Source: Promicromonosporaceae bacterium (GTDB lineage Bacteria; Actinomycetota; Actinomycetes; Actinomycetales; Cellulomonadaceae). Taken from it: a stretch of DNA of 9,753 nucleotides. The stretch spans positions 1 through 9,753 of the forward strand of contig WRIF01000036.1 of the NCBI GenBank assembly GCA_009782865.1. Reading direction: 5' to 3'. Both the position numbers and the translations under genes were made by a program. Shown in pieces: positions 1 through 6,843 of the stretch. The notes under the pieces are model-generated. The model had not been told where the DNA came from. It saw nothing but the letters and a program-made list of their open reading frames with translations, and ran no database searches. Every line of letters begins with the position of its first letter. Position 1 is the stretch's first letter.

Positions 1-139
1 ACTCGGTGATGCGATCCCAACGGGGGCGTTCGTCGGGGGCGGGGCGACGGCCCAGGACGTTCATGCCCAAGGTGGCGTCGATGTTTTCGCCGTCAACGAT
101 CAAGTAGGTCTTGCGGTTAATGTCATTAGTTTCGTACAT
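1..139 (-). CDS. NYN-domain protein, N-terminal part (cut by window edge)
   Basis: The first 46 codons read leftward from an ATG at 139-137. The product begins M-Y-E-T-N-D-I and contains the stretch TYLIVDGENIDATLGMNVLG followed by a Pro/Arg-rich segment ending PRWDRITE. The hydrophobic strand followed by D-G-E-N is the start of an NYN domain, a PIN-like metal-dependent RNase fold, and the ENIDATLG pattern is one I associate with actinobacterial NYN proteins. By family it would be a cytoplasmic nuclease or RNA-processing protein; the later catalytic acidic residues lie outside the window. Upstream, GGTAGGGTGG could serve as a weak ribosome binding site, or TAGGGT six bases before the ATG could be a leaderless -10 box; the sequence does not decide. 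It is separated from the upstream TPM gene by about 260 bp, so it is probably transcribed separately. Confidence 0.75.
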   Translation of the reverse strand, partial: MYETNDINRKTYLIVDGENIDATLGMNVLGRRPAPDERPRWDRITE

Positions 140-399
140 GCTGCCACCCTACCTGCGGCGGGCCGGGAGCGATAGGTCGCAACCGAATCCCGTGCCAGGC
201 GGGCACTGGGATACAGGCGGCCTGGGGAGGCAACGGGCGCAGGGATACAGCAGGCGAAGAGATGGGGTGAACCAGAGACACAGCGGGCGACGAAATGCAG
301 CGAACCAGGGAGACGGCCGGATCGGGGATGCCAGACGCCGCAGCGCCCCGAGGCTAGGGTGTCAAGGGGCCAGCGCGCCTAGGTGACAGGCCCGGCAGG
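140..399. other. 260-bp intergenic gap without a gene
   Basis: This gap separates the stop of the TPM gene from the start of the NYN gene, both on the minus strand. It holds the degenerate 33-bp tandem repeat described separately and must contain the NYN promoter. A TTGACA hexamer reads leftward at 365-360, but no good -10 box lies 16-18 bases beyond it. An open frame on the plus strand crosses the gap; it has no family resemblance and differences between its repeat units fall mostly at first codon positions, so I do not call it a gene. No clear hairpin-plus-T-run terminator is visible after the TPM gene. Confidence 0.6.
206..338. repeat. Degenerate tandem repeat, about 33-bp period, four units
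   Basis: Four head-to-tail units can be aligned at 206-239, 240-272, 273-305 and 306-338. The second and third match at 25 of 33 positions, sharing cores such as ACAG-C-GGCGA and a GAAC end. The first shares CTGGGATACAGGC-like sequence with the second; the fourth is recognisable mainly by CAGGGAGAC and GATGC. The alignment was made by eye. It looks like an old, decaying minisatellite in non-coding DNA. No function is evident. Confidence 0.45.
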
Positions 400-2367
400 C
401 TAGAAGCGGCCGCCGCGACCGCCACCGCGGGCACCACCGCCGAAGCTGCCGCCGCGGCCCCCGCCACGTCCGCCCCCGCCGCCGCGGAGGATTGAGTTGA
501 TCAGGATGCCGCCGAGGATCATGCCGCCGATGTTGGGGCCACCCCCTCGGCCGCCGCCAAACCCGCCGCCTCCCTGATTCCAGGCAGAGACGTCCTGCTG
601 GGCCAGCATGACCGCGTTGCGGGTCGCCCGTTCGGCCTGTTGGGCGCGGGCCAGGGCGGTGGAGGGGTCGGCGGCGGCGAGCTGCTGCGCCTCCTCGGAC
701 AGGCGGATGGCCTCCGCCAGGTGGGTGCGCGCATCCGCGCCGATGGCCTGGCGGCGCGTGGTGATGAAGTCGTTGGCGGACTTGATCTGCGACTGCAGGC
801 GACCCAGCGTGTCGCGCAGCAGGGCAGCGGCGCGGGCGTTGGCCTCGTCCTTGGCGCGCGCCGGTTCGAGCACCTTGTCCAGGGCCGCCTCGGCGGCCGT
901 GAGGTTGGACAGGGCAGCCAGCGGGTCACCGCCGGCCTTCGCGGCCTGGGCCTGCGTGATGGCGTCTTGTGCCACCTCGACCGCCGGGGAGACCGACTTG
1001 TCGCCGGCGGCGGCAATCAGCGGCGCTAGGCGGAGCGCATCTTGGATGTCCGAACTGATCGAGGCGATCGCCTGATCGAGCCTGCTACCCGCTGCGGCGA
1101 GTTGGTCCCCGGCCTGGTGGACGGCGGCCAGAAGGGTGACCGCCTGACCCAGAGCATTCTGCGCGGCGCGCGCGTCAGCGATGGCGGTGCTGCGATCGCC
1201 GGAGTCCAGGGAGGAGTGCCCGTCGGCGATGGCGGTGCGCGCATGCTCGATCAGGGCGGCGGCCTGGTCCGGGTTCTGCAGTACCGAGGCCAGCGCCGCC
1301 TGGGGGTACGTGCCCGCCAGGGTGGTCAGGGCGCGCTGCGCCTCAGGGATGCGGGACTCCAGCTCGGCGGCATGCTGGGTGGCGGCATCCAGCACCTCCG
1401 GGGCGCGCTCGGCCAGCCTCCGCAGCTCGTCAAAGGCCTTGGTCTGTCCATCGAGGCTCGCTCCGGCGCCGTCGACTAGCGTGATCACCTGCTGCAGCCA
1501 CTGCCGCCTGGTGGCCTCGGGGGCGGAGGGGGACTCCTCGAGCCGTTGCCGGTAGGTGAACGCCGCCTGGACGTCCTGGCGAGCCTGGGAAAGCGCCTGG
1601 GAGAACTCGGTGGTGGCGGCCAGGCCAAACTCGGCCTGAGCGAAGGCGAGTTCCTGCTCGGAGGTCTTCAGGGCGTCGTCGATCGCCACCAGGCCCAGCG
1701 AGGCGCGAGCCTGCAGGTCCTTGGTGGTCAGCGCCGCCAGCCCCTCGCGGGCTGCACCGGCCCGGCTGCGCGCCTTGTTCCGGCGGGAAAGGCCGACGCC
1801 GACGGCCACGGCGATCAGGAAGGCCAGGGAACCCGCCACCGCCAGGACCAGGCCGGCCGACACCCCGCCGTTGCCGGTGGGGGTGCCGAGGGCGCGGGCG
1901 GTATCGATGGCGACGTTCTTCCAGGGGCCACTGCCATTGGCGGCGGCGCGGGCCGCCGTCATGGCCGCCTGATAGGCGGTGTCCTTCTGCCCTTCGGTCA
2001 GGGTCGATCCGGCGGAGGTCGACATGCCCATCGAGCGGTCGGCCGTGGCCACGGCCAGCAGGACGTTGTTGTCGCCCAGTTGGGCATTGGTGGCGGTCTG
2101 GTTGGCCCAGGCCAGGCCGTCCATGCCGTCGAACGAATCGACAAACACCACGAACAGCAGCTCGCCCGACTCCGTGAACGCGGTGTCCACTGCCGCCTGC
2201 ACCTCCGCGACGTCTGCCTCGCTCAGCACCCCGGAGTGGTCGGTGACCTGGCCGCTCAGGTTGTCCAGGGGCGGTTCCGCGCCGGCCCCGGCAGCGAGGC
2301 CGAAGACGGACAGGGCGGTCAGGAGCAGGACGCTGGGCAGGCCAAGGGCGCGCTTTGTTCGAGTCAC
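400..2367 (-). CDS. TPM-domain membrane protein with coiled coil and Arg-Gly-rich tail
   Basis: I prefer the GTG at 2367-2365 (655 aa), because it places a basic n-region (VTRTKRALG) directly before the hydrophobic signal sequence; the frame is also open from a TTG at 2403. The signal peptide is about residues 1-30, with likely cleavage after AGAGA. A TPM domain follows at about 31-158 (VTDHSGVLSEADVAEVQ, then LLFVVFVDSFDGMDG and a D-N-N-V-L-L strand). A single membrane helix lies at about 172-193, followed by basic residues. About 400 residues of Ala/Gln/Glu-rich helical, probably coiled-coil sequence come next, then a Gly/Arg tail at 599-655 interrupted by a short hydrophobic patch (GGMILGGILINSIL). 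TPM domains (YgcG/Psb32/MOLO1 group) are periplasmic or extracellular and tied to membrane-complex assembly or phosphatase activity; the substrate here is unknown. Its start is 53 bp after the XPB stop, so read-through from that gene is likely. Confidence 0.8.
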   Translation of the reverse strand: MTRTKRALGLPSVLLLTALSVFGLAAGAGAEPPLDNLSGQVTDHSGVLSEADVAEVQAAVDTAFTESGELLFVVFVDSFDGMDGLAWANQTATNAQLGDNNVLLAVATADRSMGMSTSAGSTLTEGQKDTAYQAAMTAARAAANGSGPWKNVAIDTARALGTPTGNGGVSAGLVLAVAGSLAFLIAVAVGVGLSRRNKARSRAGAAREGLAALTTKDLQARASLGLVAIDDALKTSEQELAFAQAEFGLAATTEFSQALSQARQDVQAAFTYRQRLEESPSAPEATRRQWLQQVITLVDGAGASLDGQTKAFDELRRLAERAPEVLDAATQHAAELESRIPEAQRALTTLAGTYPQAALASVLQNPDQAAALIEHARTAIADGHSSLDSGDRSTAIADARAAQNALGQAVTLLAAVHQAGDQLAAAGSRLDQAIASISSDIQDALRLAPLIAAAGDKSVSPAVEVAQDAITQAQAAKAGGDPLAALSNLTAAEAALDKVLEPARAKDEANARAAALLRDTLGRLQSQIKSANDFITTRRQAIGADARTHLAEAIRLSEEAQQLAAADPSTALARAQQAERATRNAVMLAQQDVSAWNQGGGGFGGGRGGGPNIGGMILGGILINSILRGGGGGRGGGRGGSFGGGARGGGRGGRF

Positions 2368-2420
2368 GCCACAATTGTTCCCGGCCCCTGGCCGAATTTG
2401 CAACCTCAGGCGGGCCGGCC

Positions 2421-4091
2421 CTACAAGTCCTCGGCGTCGATGATGCGGTAGGAGTAGCCCTGCTCGGCCAGGAAACGCTGCCGGTGGCCGGCGAACTCCT
2501 GATCCGGGGTGTCGCGGGACACGACCGTGTAGAAGTGCGCCACTCGGCCGTCTGCCTTCGGACGCATGATGCGGCCGAGGCGTTGGGCCTCCTCCTGGCG
2601 GGAGCCGAACGAGCCCGACACCTGGATCGCCACCGAGGCCTCCGGCAGGTCGATGGAGAAGTTCGCCACCTTGGACACCACCAGCAGTGCAACCTCGCCG
2701 GTGCGGAAGGCGGCATAGAGCCGTTCGCGCTCCCGTACCGGCGTCTGGCCGGTGATCAGGGGGGCGTCCAGCGCCTCGGAGAGGTCCTCAAGCTGCGAGA
2801 GGTAGGCGCCGATCACCAACACCTGGTCGTCGGGATGCTCCTCGACGAGGCGGCGGACGATGGCGGTCTTGTCCGGGGCGGTGGCTGCCAGCCGATAGCG
2901 CTCGTTGGGCTCGGCGGTGGCACAGGCCAGGCGGAGGTCGTCGGGCAGGGTGAGCCGCACCTCGGTGCAGACGGCCGGGGCGATGTGTCCCTGCGCCTCG
3001 ATTTCCTTCCAGGGAGCGTCGTAGCGCTTGGGGCCAATGAGGGAGAAGACCTCGTCCTCTCGCCCGTCCTCCCGCACCAGGGTGGCGGTCAGGCCGAGGC
3101 GCCTGCGGGCCTGCAGATCGGCGGTCAGGCGGAAGATTGGCGCCGGCAGCAGGTGGACCTCGTCGTAGACGATCAGGCCCCAATCCTGGCCGTCCAGCAG
3201 GTCAAGGTGGACGAAGGCGCCGTCTCGCTTGGTGGTCATCACCTGATAGGTGGCGATGGTGATCGGCTTGATCTCCTTGCGCGCGCCGGAGTATTCGCCG
3301 ATCTCCTCGGGTCGGAGCGTGGTGAAGCGCAGGAGCTCATCGCGCCACTGCCGCGCCGCCACGGTGTTGGTCACCAGGATGAGCGTGGTGGCCGAGGTCT
3401 TGGCCATGACGCCGGCGCCGACCACGGTCTTGCCCGCCCCACAGGGCAGGACGACGACGCCCGAGCCGCCGAACCAGGCCGCGTCCACCGCCTGCCGCTG
3501 GTACTCCCGCAGGCGCCACGGCCTCGCGGCCTGGGCGGGCCCTGCCCCTTCGCCGCGCGGCGGGGCCAGCTGGGACAGGGCGATGGGGTGGGGCGTGCCG
3601 TCAACAAAGCCGGCCTGGTCGTCGGCCGGCCAGCCCAGCTTGACGAGCGCCTGCTTGAGCGCGCCGCGCGCGCCGTTGGGTACCGTGACCTCGGTGTCGC
3701 TCAGCTGCGCTCCCAGCAGCCCCTTGGTCTGCTTGGAGCGCTGCACCTCCCGGAGCACCGCCTGGTCTGTGGTCCGCAGCACCAACTGGTCGCCGTCGCG
3801 CTCCAGGGTCAGGCGCCCGTACCGGTCCATCACCTCGGCGATGTCCGTCAGCACATTGGGGGGGATCGGGTAGCGCGTGTACTTGACCAGCGTCTGGCAG
3901 ACCTCCGTCGAGGTGTGCCCCGCCGCGCGCGCGTTCCACAGCCCCAGGTCGGTGAGGCGATAGGTGTGGATGTGTTCCGGGGCGCGCTCAAGCTCCGCGA
4001 AGGGCGCAATCGCCTGCCTGGTCTCTTCGGCCTGCGGGTGCGCCACCTCCAGCAGCAGCGTCTTGTCTCCCTGGACGATCAACGGTCCCAT
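2421..4091 (-). CDS. xpb: XPB/ERCC3-family DNA repair helicase
   Basis: A superfamily 2 3'-to-5' DNA helicase of the XPB family, 556 aa, close to the usual length of actinobacterial members. It begins MGPLIVQGDKTLLLEV, the typical actinobacterial XPB opening, followed by an N-terminal damage-recognition-like region. Motifs in order are: Q-like REYQRQAVDAAW near 195-206; Walker A CGAGKT at 217-222; DEVH box at 310-313; motif III LGLTATL near 332-338 followed by the RED triad at 340-342, a hallmark of XPB; and motif VI QEEAQRLGRIMRP near 499-511. It ends in FLAEQGYSYRIIDAEDL, again as in the family. A linker of about 15 residues (PPRGEGAGPAQAARP) before the Q-like motif is longer than I recall in mycobacterial homologues. 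It presumably remodels or unwinds DNA in the cytoplasm in repair. The upstream helicase-associated gene ends two bases before this ATG. Another ATG at 4097 is possible but the ribosome site argues against it. Confidence 0.95.
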   Translation of the reverse strand: MGPLIVQGDKTLLLEVAHPQAEETRQAIAPFAELERAPEHIHTYRLTDLGLWNARAAGHTSTEVCQTLVKYTRYPIPPNVLTDIAEVMDRYGRLTLERDGDQLVLRTTDQAVLREVQRSKQTKGLLGAQLSDTEVTVPNGARGALKQALVKLGWPADDQAGFVDGTPHPIALSQLAPPRGEGAGPAQAARPWRLREYQRQAVDAAWFGGSGVVVLPCGAGKTVVGAGVMAKTSATTLILVTNTVAARQWRDELLRFTTLRPEEIGEYSGARKEIKPITIATYQVMTTKRDGAFVHLDLLDGQDWGLIVYDEVHLLPAPIFRLTADLQARRRLGLTATLVREDGREDEVFSLIGPKRYDAPWKEIEAQGHIAPAVCTEVRLTLPDDLRLACATAEPNERYRLAATAPDKTAIVRRLVEEHPDDQVLVIGAYLSQLEDLSEALDAPLITGQTPVRERERLYAAFRTGEVALLVVSKVANFSIDLPEASVAIQVSGSFGSRQEEAQRLGRIMRPKADGRVAHFYTVVSRDTPDQEFAGHRQRFLAEQGYSYRIIDAEDL

Positions 4092-4093
4092 GT

Positions 4094-5239
4094 TCATCCC
4101 TCCCGCGTGATGTTGGCGATGGCTCCCAGGCCGATGGTCAGTTCCGTCTGCCGCTCCGGATCGAGGGCCCGCAGACGGCCCCCCGCATACCGCAGGGGAG
4201 TCAGGCGCCGCGATGACGTCTGATCTCCGAGCACGACGACGACGTCGGCGTTGTCCCGCATCGCCTCAACCAGCGCTGCCTGCCACGGAGCCGGGAGCGC
4301 AGGTGAAGCCGCCCCTGTGCGGTTGGGCGCAGCGCGACCTTCGTTCCGGGGGCGCTCGGCCACCCCCGACGATCGCTGCGCGATCGTCGGGGCCCCTGCC
4401 TCGCTTCCATCCGTCACGCCTAATCGGCGTGACTCCTGCGCCCCGTCACAAAGCCTCCCGCTGCGCCCAGGCGCCTCGCGGAGGCCTTGCGGCTGGGCTC
4501 CGAAACGAAGCTCCCGCGGGGGCGGCGACTCTAGCGGAGATTCGTTCGGGTCGTTGATGCGCCGCGCGGTGTCATTGATCAGGTACTCCAACGGCTGGGG
4601 GAGGGGCGTAGGCGAGTGAGCGGCGAGTTCGGTGGCGAGGTCGGCCGCCGAGTAGCCGTTCCGCAGTGCGCGTCCAATCGAGGCAGGAGTGAAGCGGACG
4701 GTGGTGGCCACGCCCCGGGTCTCGATCACGGCGGCGCTGGCGAGCAGCGCGCCGAGGCCTCCCGTCGGCAGGCCGGGCACCACGCCCGTGAGGTCGCCCT
4801 GCAGGAGCACCTCGTCCACCGGTGCGGGGAGGGCCGCGCGTAGGGCCGCCTCGGCCGCGGCGGCGTCAGGCTGCGCGACGCCGGACGGGGAGGACGAGGC
4901 GGGCTGGAGCCAACCCCAGCGGGCGGGCAGGTCTAGGGTGAGCCACTCCTGGGAGGCGGGGGTTGCTCGCAGTTGGGGGAGGGCGTCGGCACCCGAGCGT
5001 TGGCTGGTTGCCCAGGGAGATTCCAGGATCAGGGGATCGGCGGCGGCGAGGTCGGCGGCCGCTGCGCCGTCAAGCAGGGCGGTGACGTCGTCGTCGGGCA
5101 GGCTCAGGGCCTCGGCCAGGCGGCGGCGCTCGCGGGGGGTGACCTCGGCCAGCTTGGTCATCTCGACCGGCAGCAGCCCGAGGAGGTCCTCCAGCCGCCA
5201 GATCGCGGTGAGCGCGGCGTCGAGATCGAAAGTGACCAT
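4094..5239 (-). CDS. Helicase-associated (XPB partner) protein, short form with an internal repeat element
   Basis: This 381-aa protein matches the actinobacterial protein encoded beside XPB (Rv0862c-like, helicase-associated/XPB subdomain family). Residues about 30-110 resemble the winged-helix-like part (RRRLAEALSLPDDDVTALL, then QEWLTLDLPARWGWLQP). Residues about 141-227 carry the most characteristic block: VDEVLLQGDLTGVVPG, RFTPASIGRALRNGYSAADL, and TPLPQPLEYLINDTARR. Residues about 317-379 resemble a WYL-like C-terminal region (VVVVLGDQ, RRLTPLRYAGGRLRALDPE, IGLGAIANIT). Family members as I recall them are roughly twice as long. This one lacks the usual N-terminal portion, and its residues about 238-311 are encoded by a palindromic 219-bp element in place of the normal link between the two conserved blocks. 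AAGG seven bases before the ATG can act as ribosome site. The role is presumed to be helping or regulating XPB; the short form may be reduced or altered in function. Confidence 0.7.
   Translation of the reverse strand: MVTFDLDAALTAIWRLEDLLGLLPVEMTKLAEVTPRERRRLAEALSLPDDDVTALLDGAAAADLAAADPLILESPWATSQRSGADALPQLRATPASQEWLTLDLPARWGWLQPASSSPSGVAQPDAAAAEAALRAALPAPVDEVLLQGDLTGVVPGLPTGGLGALLASAAVIETRGVATTVRFTPASIGRALRNGYSAADLATELAAHSPTPLPQPLEYLINDTARRINDPNESPLESPPPRELRFGAQPQGLREAPGRSGRLCDGAQESRRLGVTDGSEAGAPTIAQRSSGVAERPRNEGRAAPNRTGAASPALPAPWQAALVEAMRDNADVVVVLGDQTSSRRLTPLRYAGGRLRALDPERQTELTIGLGAIANITREG
4099..4103 (-). promoter_or_regulatory. Ribosome binding site that selects the XPB start
   Basis: GGAGG reads leftward inside the last codons of the upstream gene. 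It lies seven bases before the ATG at 4091 but only one base before the ATG at 4097. The spacing favours 4091, so the two genes are closely coupled (stop TGA at 4096-4094, start at 4091) rather than overlapping by ATGA. Confidence 0.65.
4308..4526. repeat. 219-bp element with terminal inverted repeats and internal hairpins inside a coding region
   Basis: The ends are a perfect 8-bp inverted repeat (GCCGCCCC at 4308-4315, GGGGCGGC at 4519-4526). Just inside is an 18-bp inverted repeat matching at 15 positions (4332-4349 against 4500-4517). Internally there is a perfect 13-bp stem with a 3-base loop (4364-4376/4380-4392), a perfect 8-bp stem with a 5-base loop (4413-4420/4426-4433), and a weaker 6-bp stem (GCCTCC at 4453-4458, GGAGGC at 4480-4485). 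No target-site duplication is obvious. The length, 73 codons, keeps the host frame open and encodes a low-complexity Arg/Gly/Ala/Pro peptide. It resembles a miniature non-autonomous mobile element or a REP-like cluster; that identity is inference. Confidence 0.6.
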
Positions 5240-5280
5240 CTATCAACCTTACGCCCTCCGGCAAGCGGCCCGGCCAGGAA

Positions 5281-5302
5281 GGGCGGTCCGGGTGACCGGC
5301 CC
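5281..5302 (-). terminator. Possible hairpin between the ATPase and helicase-associated genes
   Basis: GGGCGGTC (5281-5288) pairs with GACCG-CCC (5294-5302, one bulged G) around a 5-base loop. It lies about 30 bases beyond the ATPase stop in the 91-bp gap. There is no T-run, so it is at best a weak or factor-assisted terminator. It could also simply be GC-rich chance pairing. Confidence 0.25.
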
Positions 5303-5330
5303 AGGGGCGTTGCAGGAGATGCAGGCCTGG

Positions 5331-6770
5331 CTACCTCCAAGCCTCCAGCAGCTGGTCTGCACCCCAGACGGCGCCTATCTCGACGTCGGAGTCGACGCCC
5401 GAGGGGCAGACCGCCACCACCGGAGTGGCGGGGCCCACTCCGGGAACCGAGGATGACTGGGCCCTAAGGTTGGCCACCTCCGCCGCGGTGAGCGGGGCGT
5501 CGGCGCGCCATTTGATGGTGCCGGTGAAGGTGATCTGCGTGGCGGGGAACTTGTCGGCCCCAACCAGGTCGATCTCCGGCGTGTTCGAGCGCGGCCACCA
5601 GCCGCCGACCCTCCGGGTGGAGGAGAACTGTTCGTTCGGCAGCCTGCGCTCAAGTGCCTCTCGAACCACTGGCTCGATTGCCCTTCCCCGCCAGGCAGGC
5701 AGTGAAGCGGTGAAAGCTTTCACCGCCAGGTCGCTACGGCCTCGATCGATGTCGCCAAGAACGGGCGCAATCATCGCCAGCCAGAAGCGCAGGGCTGGGT
5801 CGGAGACGCGCCAGCGTCGGTCTTTCGCCGCCCGGCGAGTCGATAGCGGCTCGTCTGCGGTGATGACCCGTTTGAAGTTCAACGCCTCAAGGGTCGCGTC
5901 GAGGGCCGTGCCTGAGAGCCCGGCTGTCTGCTCAATCCGCACGCGGGAACGCTCCCCCCTGCCGCCGATGGCCCTGAGGACCGCACGGGCAGACCGGGAG
6001 TCGCTGAACTCGTCGGCCAATACCTGCTGCCCGGAGATCACCAGCGCGGAGGTGGGTTGGGCGAACGAGCGGGCAACAAAGCTGGCTGGCGACTCGCTCG
6101 CCTCCCATTCCCGGGCCACCTGCGGTAGGCCTCCGGTGATCAGATAGGAGTCGAACGCGCAGGGCCCGTCGAGGCCGGTCATGGCCGCCACGTTGGCGGG
6201 GCTTAGTTCCCGCAGCACCATTTCGCTGGCGCGTGCGTAGAACGGCTGGTCGGGGCGGTTGATCGCCTCCATGAGGCCGAGGTCCGAGCCGAGGAGGAGC
6301 AGGAGAACGGGTTTGCGGCTGAGGCGCTGATCCCAGACTCGTTGCAACTGTCCGGTTCCACCCGCAATGCCCTCCAGCAGCCACGGAAGTTCATCGATTA
6401 CCACAATCGATGGTGAGTCGGCGGGCAGTGAGTCGCTGAGCAACTCGAGCGCCTCGGTCAAGGAGGGGGGCGACACGTGCAAAGCGCGAGAGGCATCGGG
6501 AAGGTCAGAGGCGGCGATGCCGCGAGCCAGCGTGGCGAACTCCTCGAGAGGCGGGGTGTGCCGGGCCGCCTGGAAGTAGACGCTTGGCACCCCTGAGCGC
6601 GCGATGAACTCGGTCACCAGCCGAGACTTGCCCACCCGTCGCCTCCCACGCAGGAGCAACGCCGTGCCCCTATCGAGGCGGTTTGCCTGCTTGATGACTG
6701 CCAGGAGGCGATCTAGTTCGGCCAGCTCGACGCTGCGACCTACGAACCCGTTGGACAAAGCCCTCGCCAT
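5331..6770 (-). CDS. Archaeal-type P-loop ATPase with DUF234-like C-terminal domain
   Basis: A 479-aa protein starting at the ATG 6770-6768 (MARALSNGFVGRSVELAELDRLL). The frame is open further upstream, but that part overlaps pncA in another frame and has no family character. The FVGR-x-x-E-L-x-x-L opening is typical of ATPase_2 (archaeal ATPase) proteins. Walker A is GRRRVGKS at 42-49, Walker B is SIVVIDELPW at 121-130, and a sensor-like LLLLLGSD is near 156-163. Residues about 250-330 look like a winged helix ending RRWRVSDPALRFWLAMIAP. The C-terminus (about 360-479) resembles the DUF234 nuclease-like fold: GRAIEPVVREAL, EIDLVGAD (D401) and GTIKWR (K420), with Thr where ExK nucleases have Glu. 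Function in bacteria is unknown. The composition appears less GC-rich at third positions than its neighbours, and no ribosome site precedes it, suggesting a leaderless, probably horizontally acquired gene. Confidence 0.85.
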   Translation of the reverse strand: MARALSNGFVGRSVELAELDRLLAVIKQANRLDRGTALLLRGRRRVGKSRLVTEFIARSGVPSVYFQAARHTPPLEEFATLARGIAASDLPDASRALHVSPPSLTEALELLSDSLPADSPSIVVIDELPWLLEGIAGGTGQLQRVWDQRLSRKPVLLLLLGSDLGLMEAINRPDQPFYARASEMVLRELSPANVAAMTGLDGPCAFDSYLITGGLPQVAREWEASESPASFVARSFAQPTSALVISGQQVLADEFSDSRSARAVLRAIGGRGERSRVRIEQTAGLSGTALDATLEALNFKRVITADEPLSTRRAAKDRRWRVSDPALRFWLAMIAPVLGDIDRGRSDLAVKAFTASLPAWRGRAIEPVVREALERRLPNEQFSSTRRVGGWWPRSNTPEIDLVGADKFPATQITFTGTIKWRADAPLTAAEVANLRAQSSSVPGVGPATPVVAVCPSGVDSDVEIGAVWGADQLLEAWR

Positions 6771-6773
6771 GGG

Positions 6774-6803
6774 CACAATACTAGCTTGAACAATACTATT
6801 GTG
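6774..6803 (-). promoter_or_regulatory. AT-rich repeat cluster: likely promoter and operator of the ATPase gene
   Basis: Within 30 bp on the plus strand lie a 13-bp palindrome ACAATACTATTGT (6790-6802), a 9-bp direct repeat ACAATACTA (6775-6783 and 6790-6798, 15 bp apart) and outer arms CACAATA/TATTGTG. Read leftward, TAGTAT (6783-6778) sits seven bases before the ATG, which fits a TANNNT -10 box for a leaderless mRNA. No good -35 box is visible. The symmetry suggests a repressor site overlapping the -10; the regulator is unknown. Confidence 0.5.
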
Positions 6804-6843
6804 CGCCCTAGTTAAGTCGGATGGGGGCGCTGGCGGCCCGTCG

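Noticed and set aside
360..365. Leftward TTGACA as a -35 box for the NYN gene
   Set aside because: No acceptable -10 box follows at 16-18 bp, and it is over 200 bp from the start codon.
1430..2716. Minus-strand open frame spanning the TPM/XPB junction
   Set aside because: It overlaps both real genes in another frame and its Arg/Pro/Gly-rich translation resembles no family.
2355..4223. Very long plus-strand open frame antisense to XPB
   Set aside because: It shadows an unmistakable helicase gene; its translation has no domain character and is a by-product of high GC at third positions.
4308..4526. CRISPR array or riboswitch in the hairpin-rich stretch
   Set aside because: The hairpins differ from one another, there are no regularly spaced direct repeats, and the region lies inside an open coding frame.
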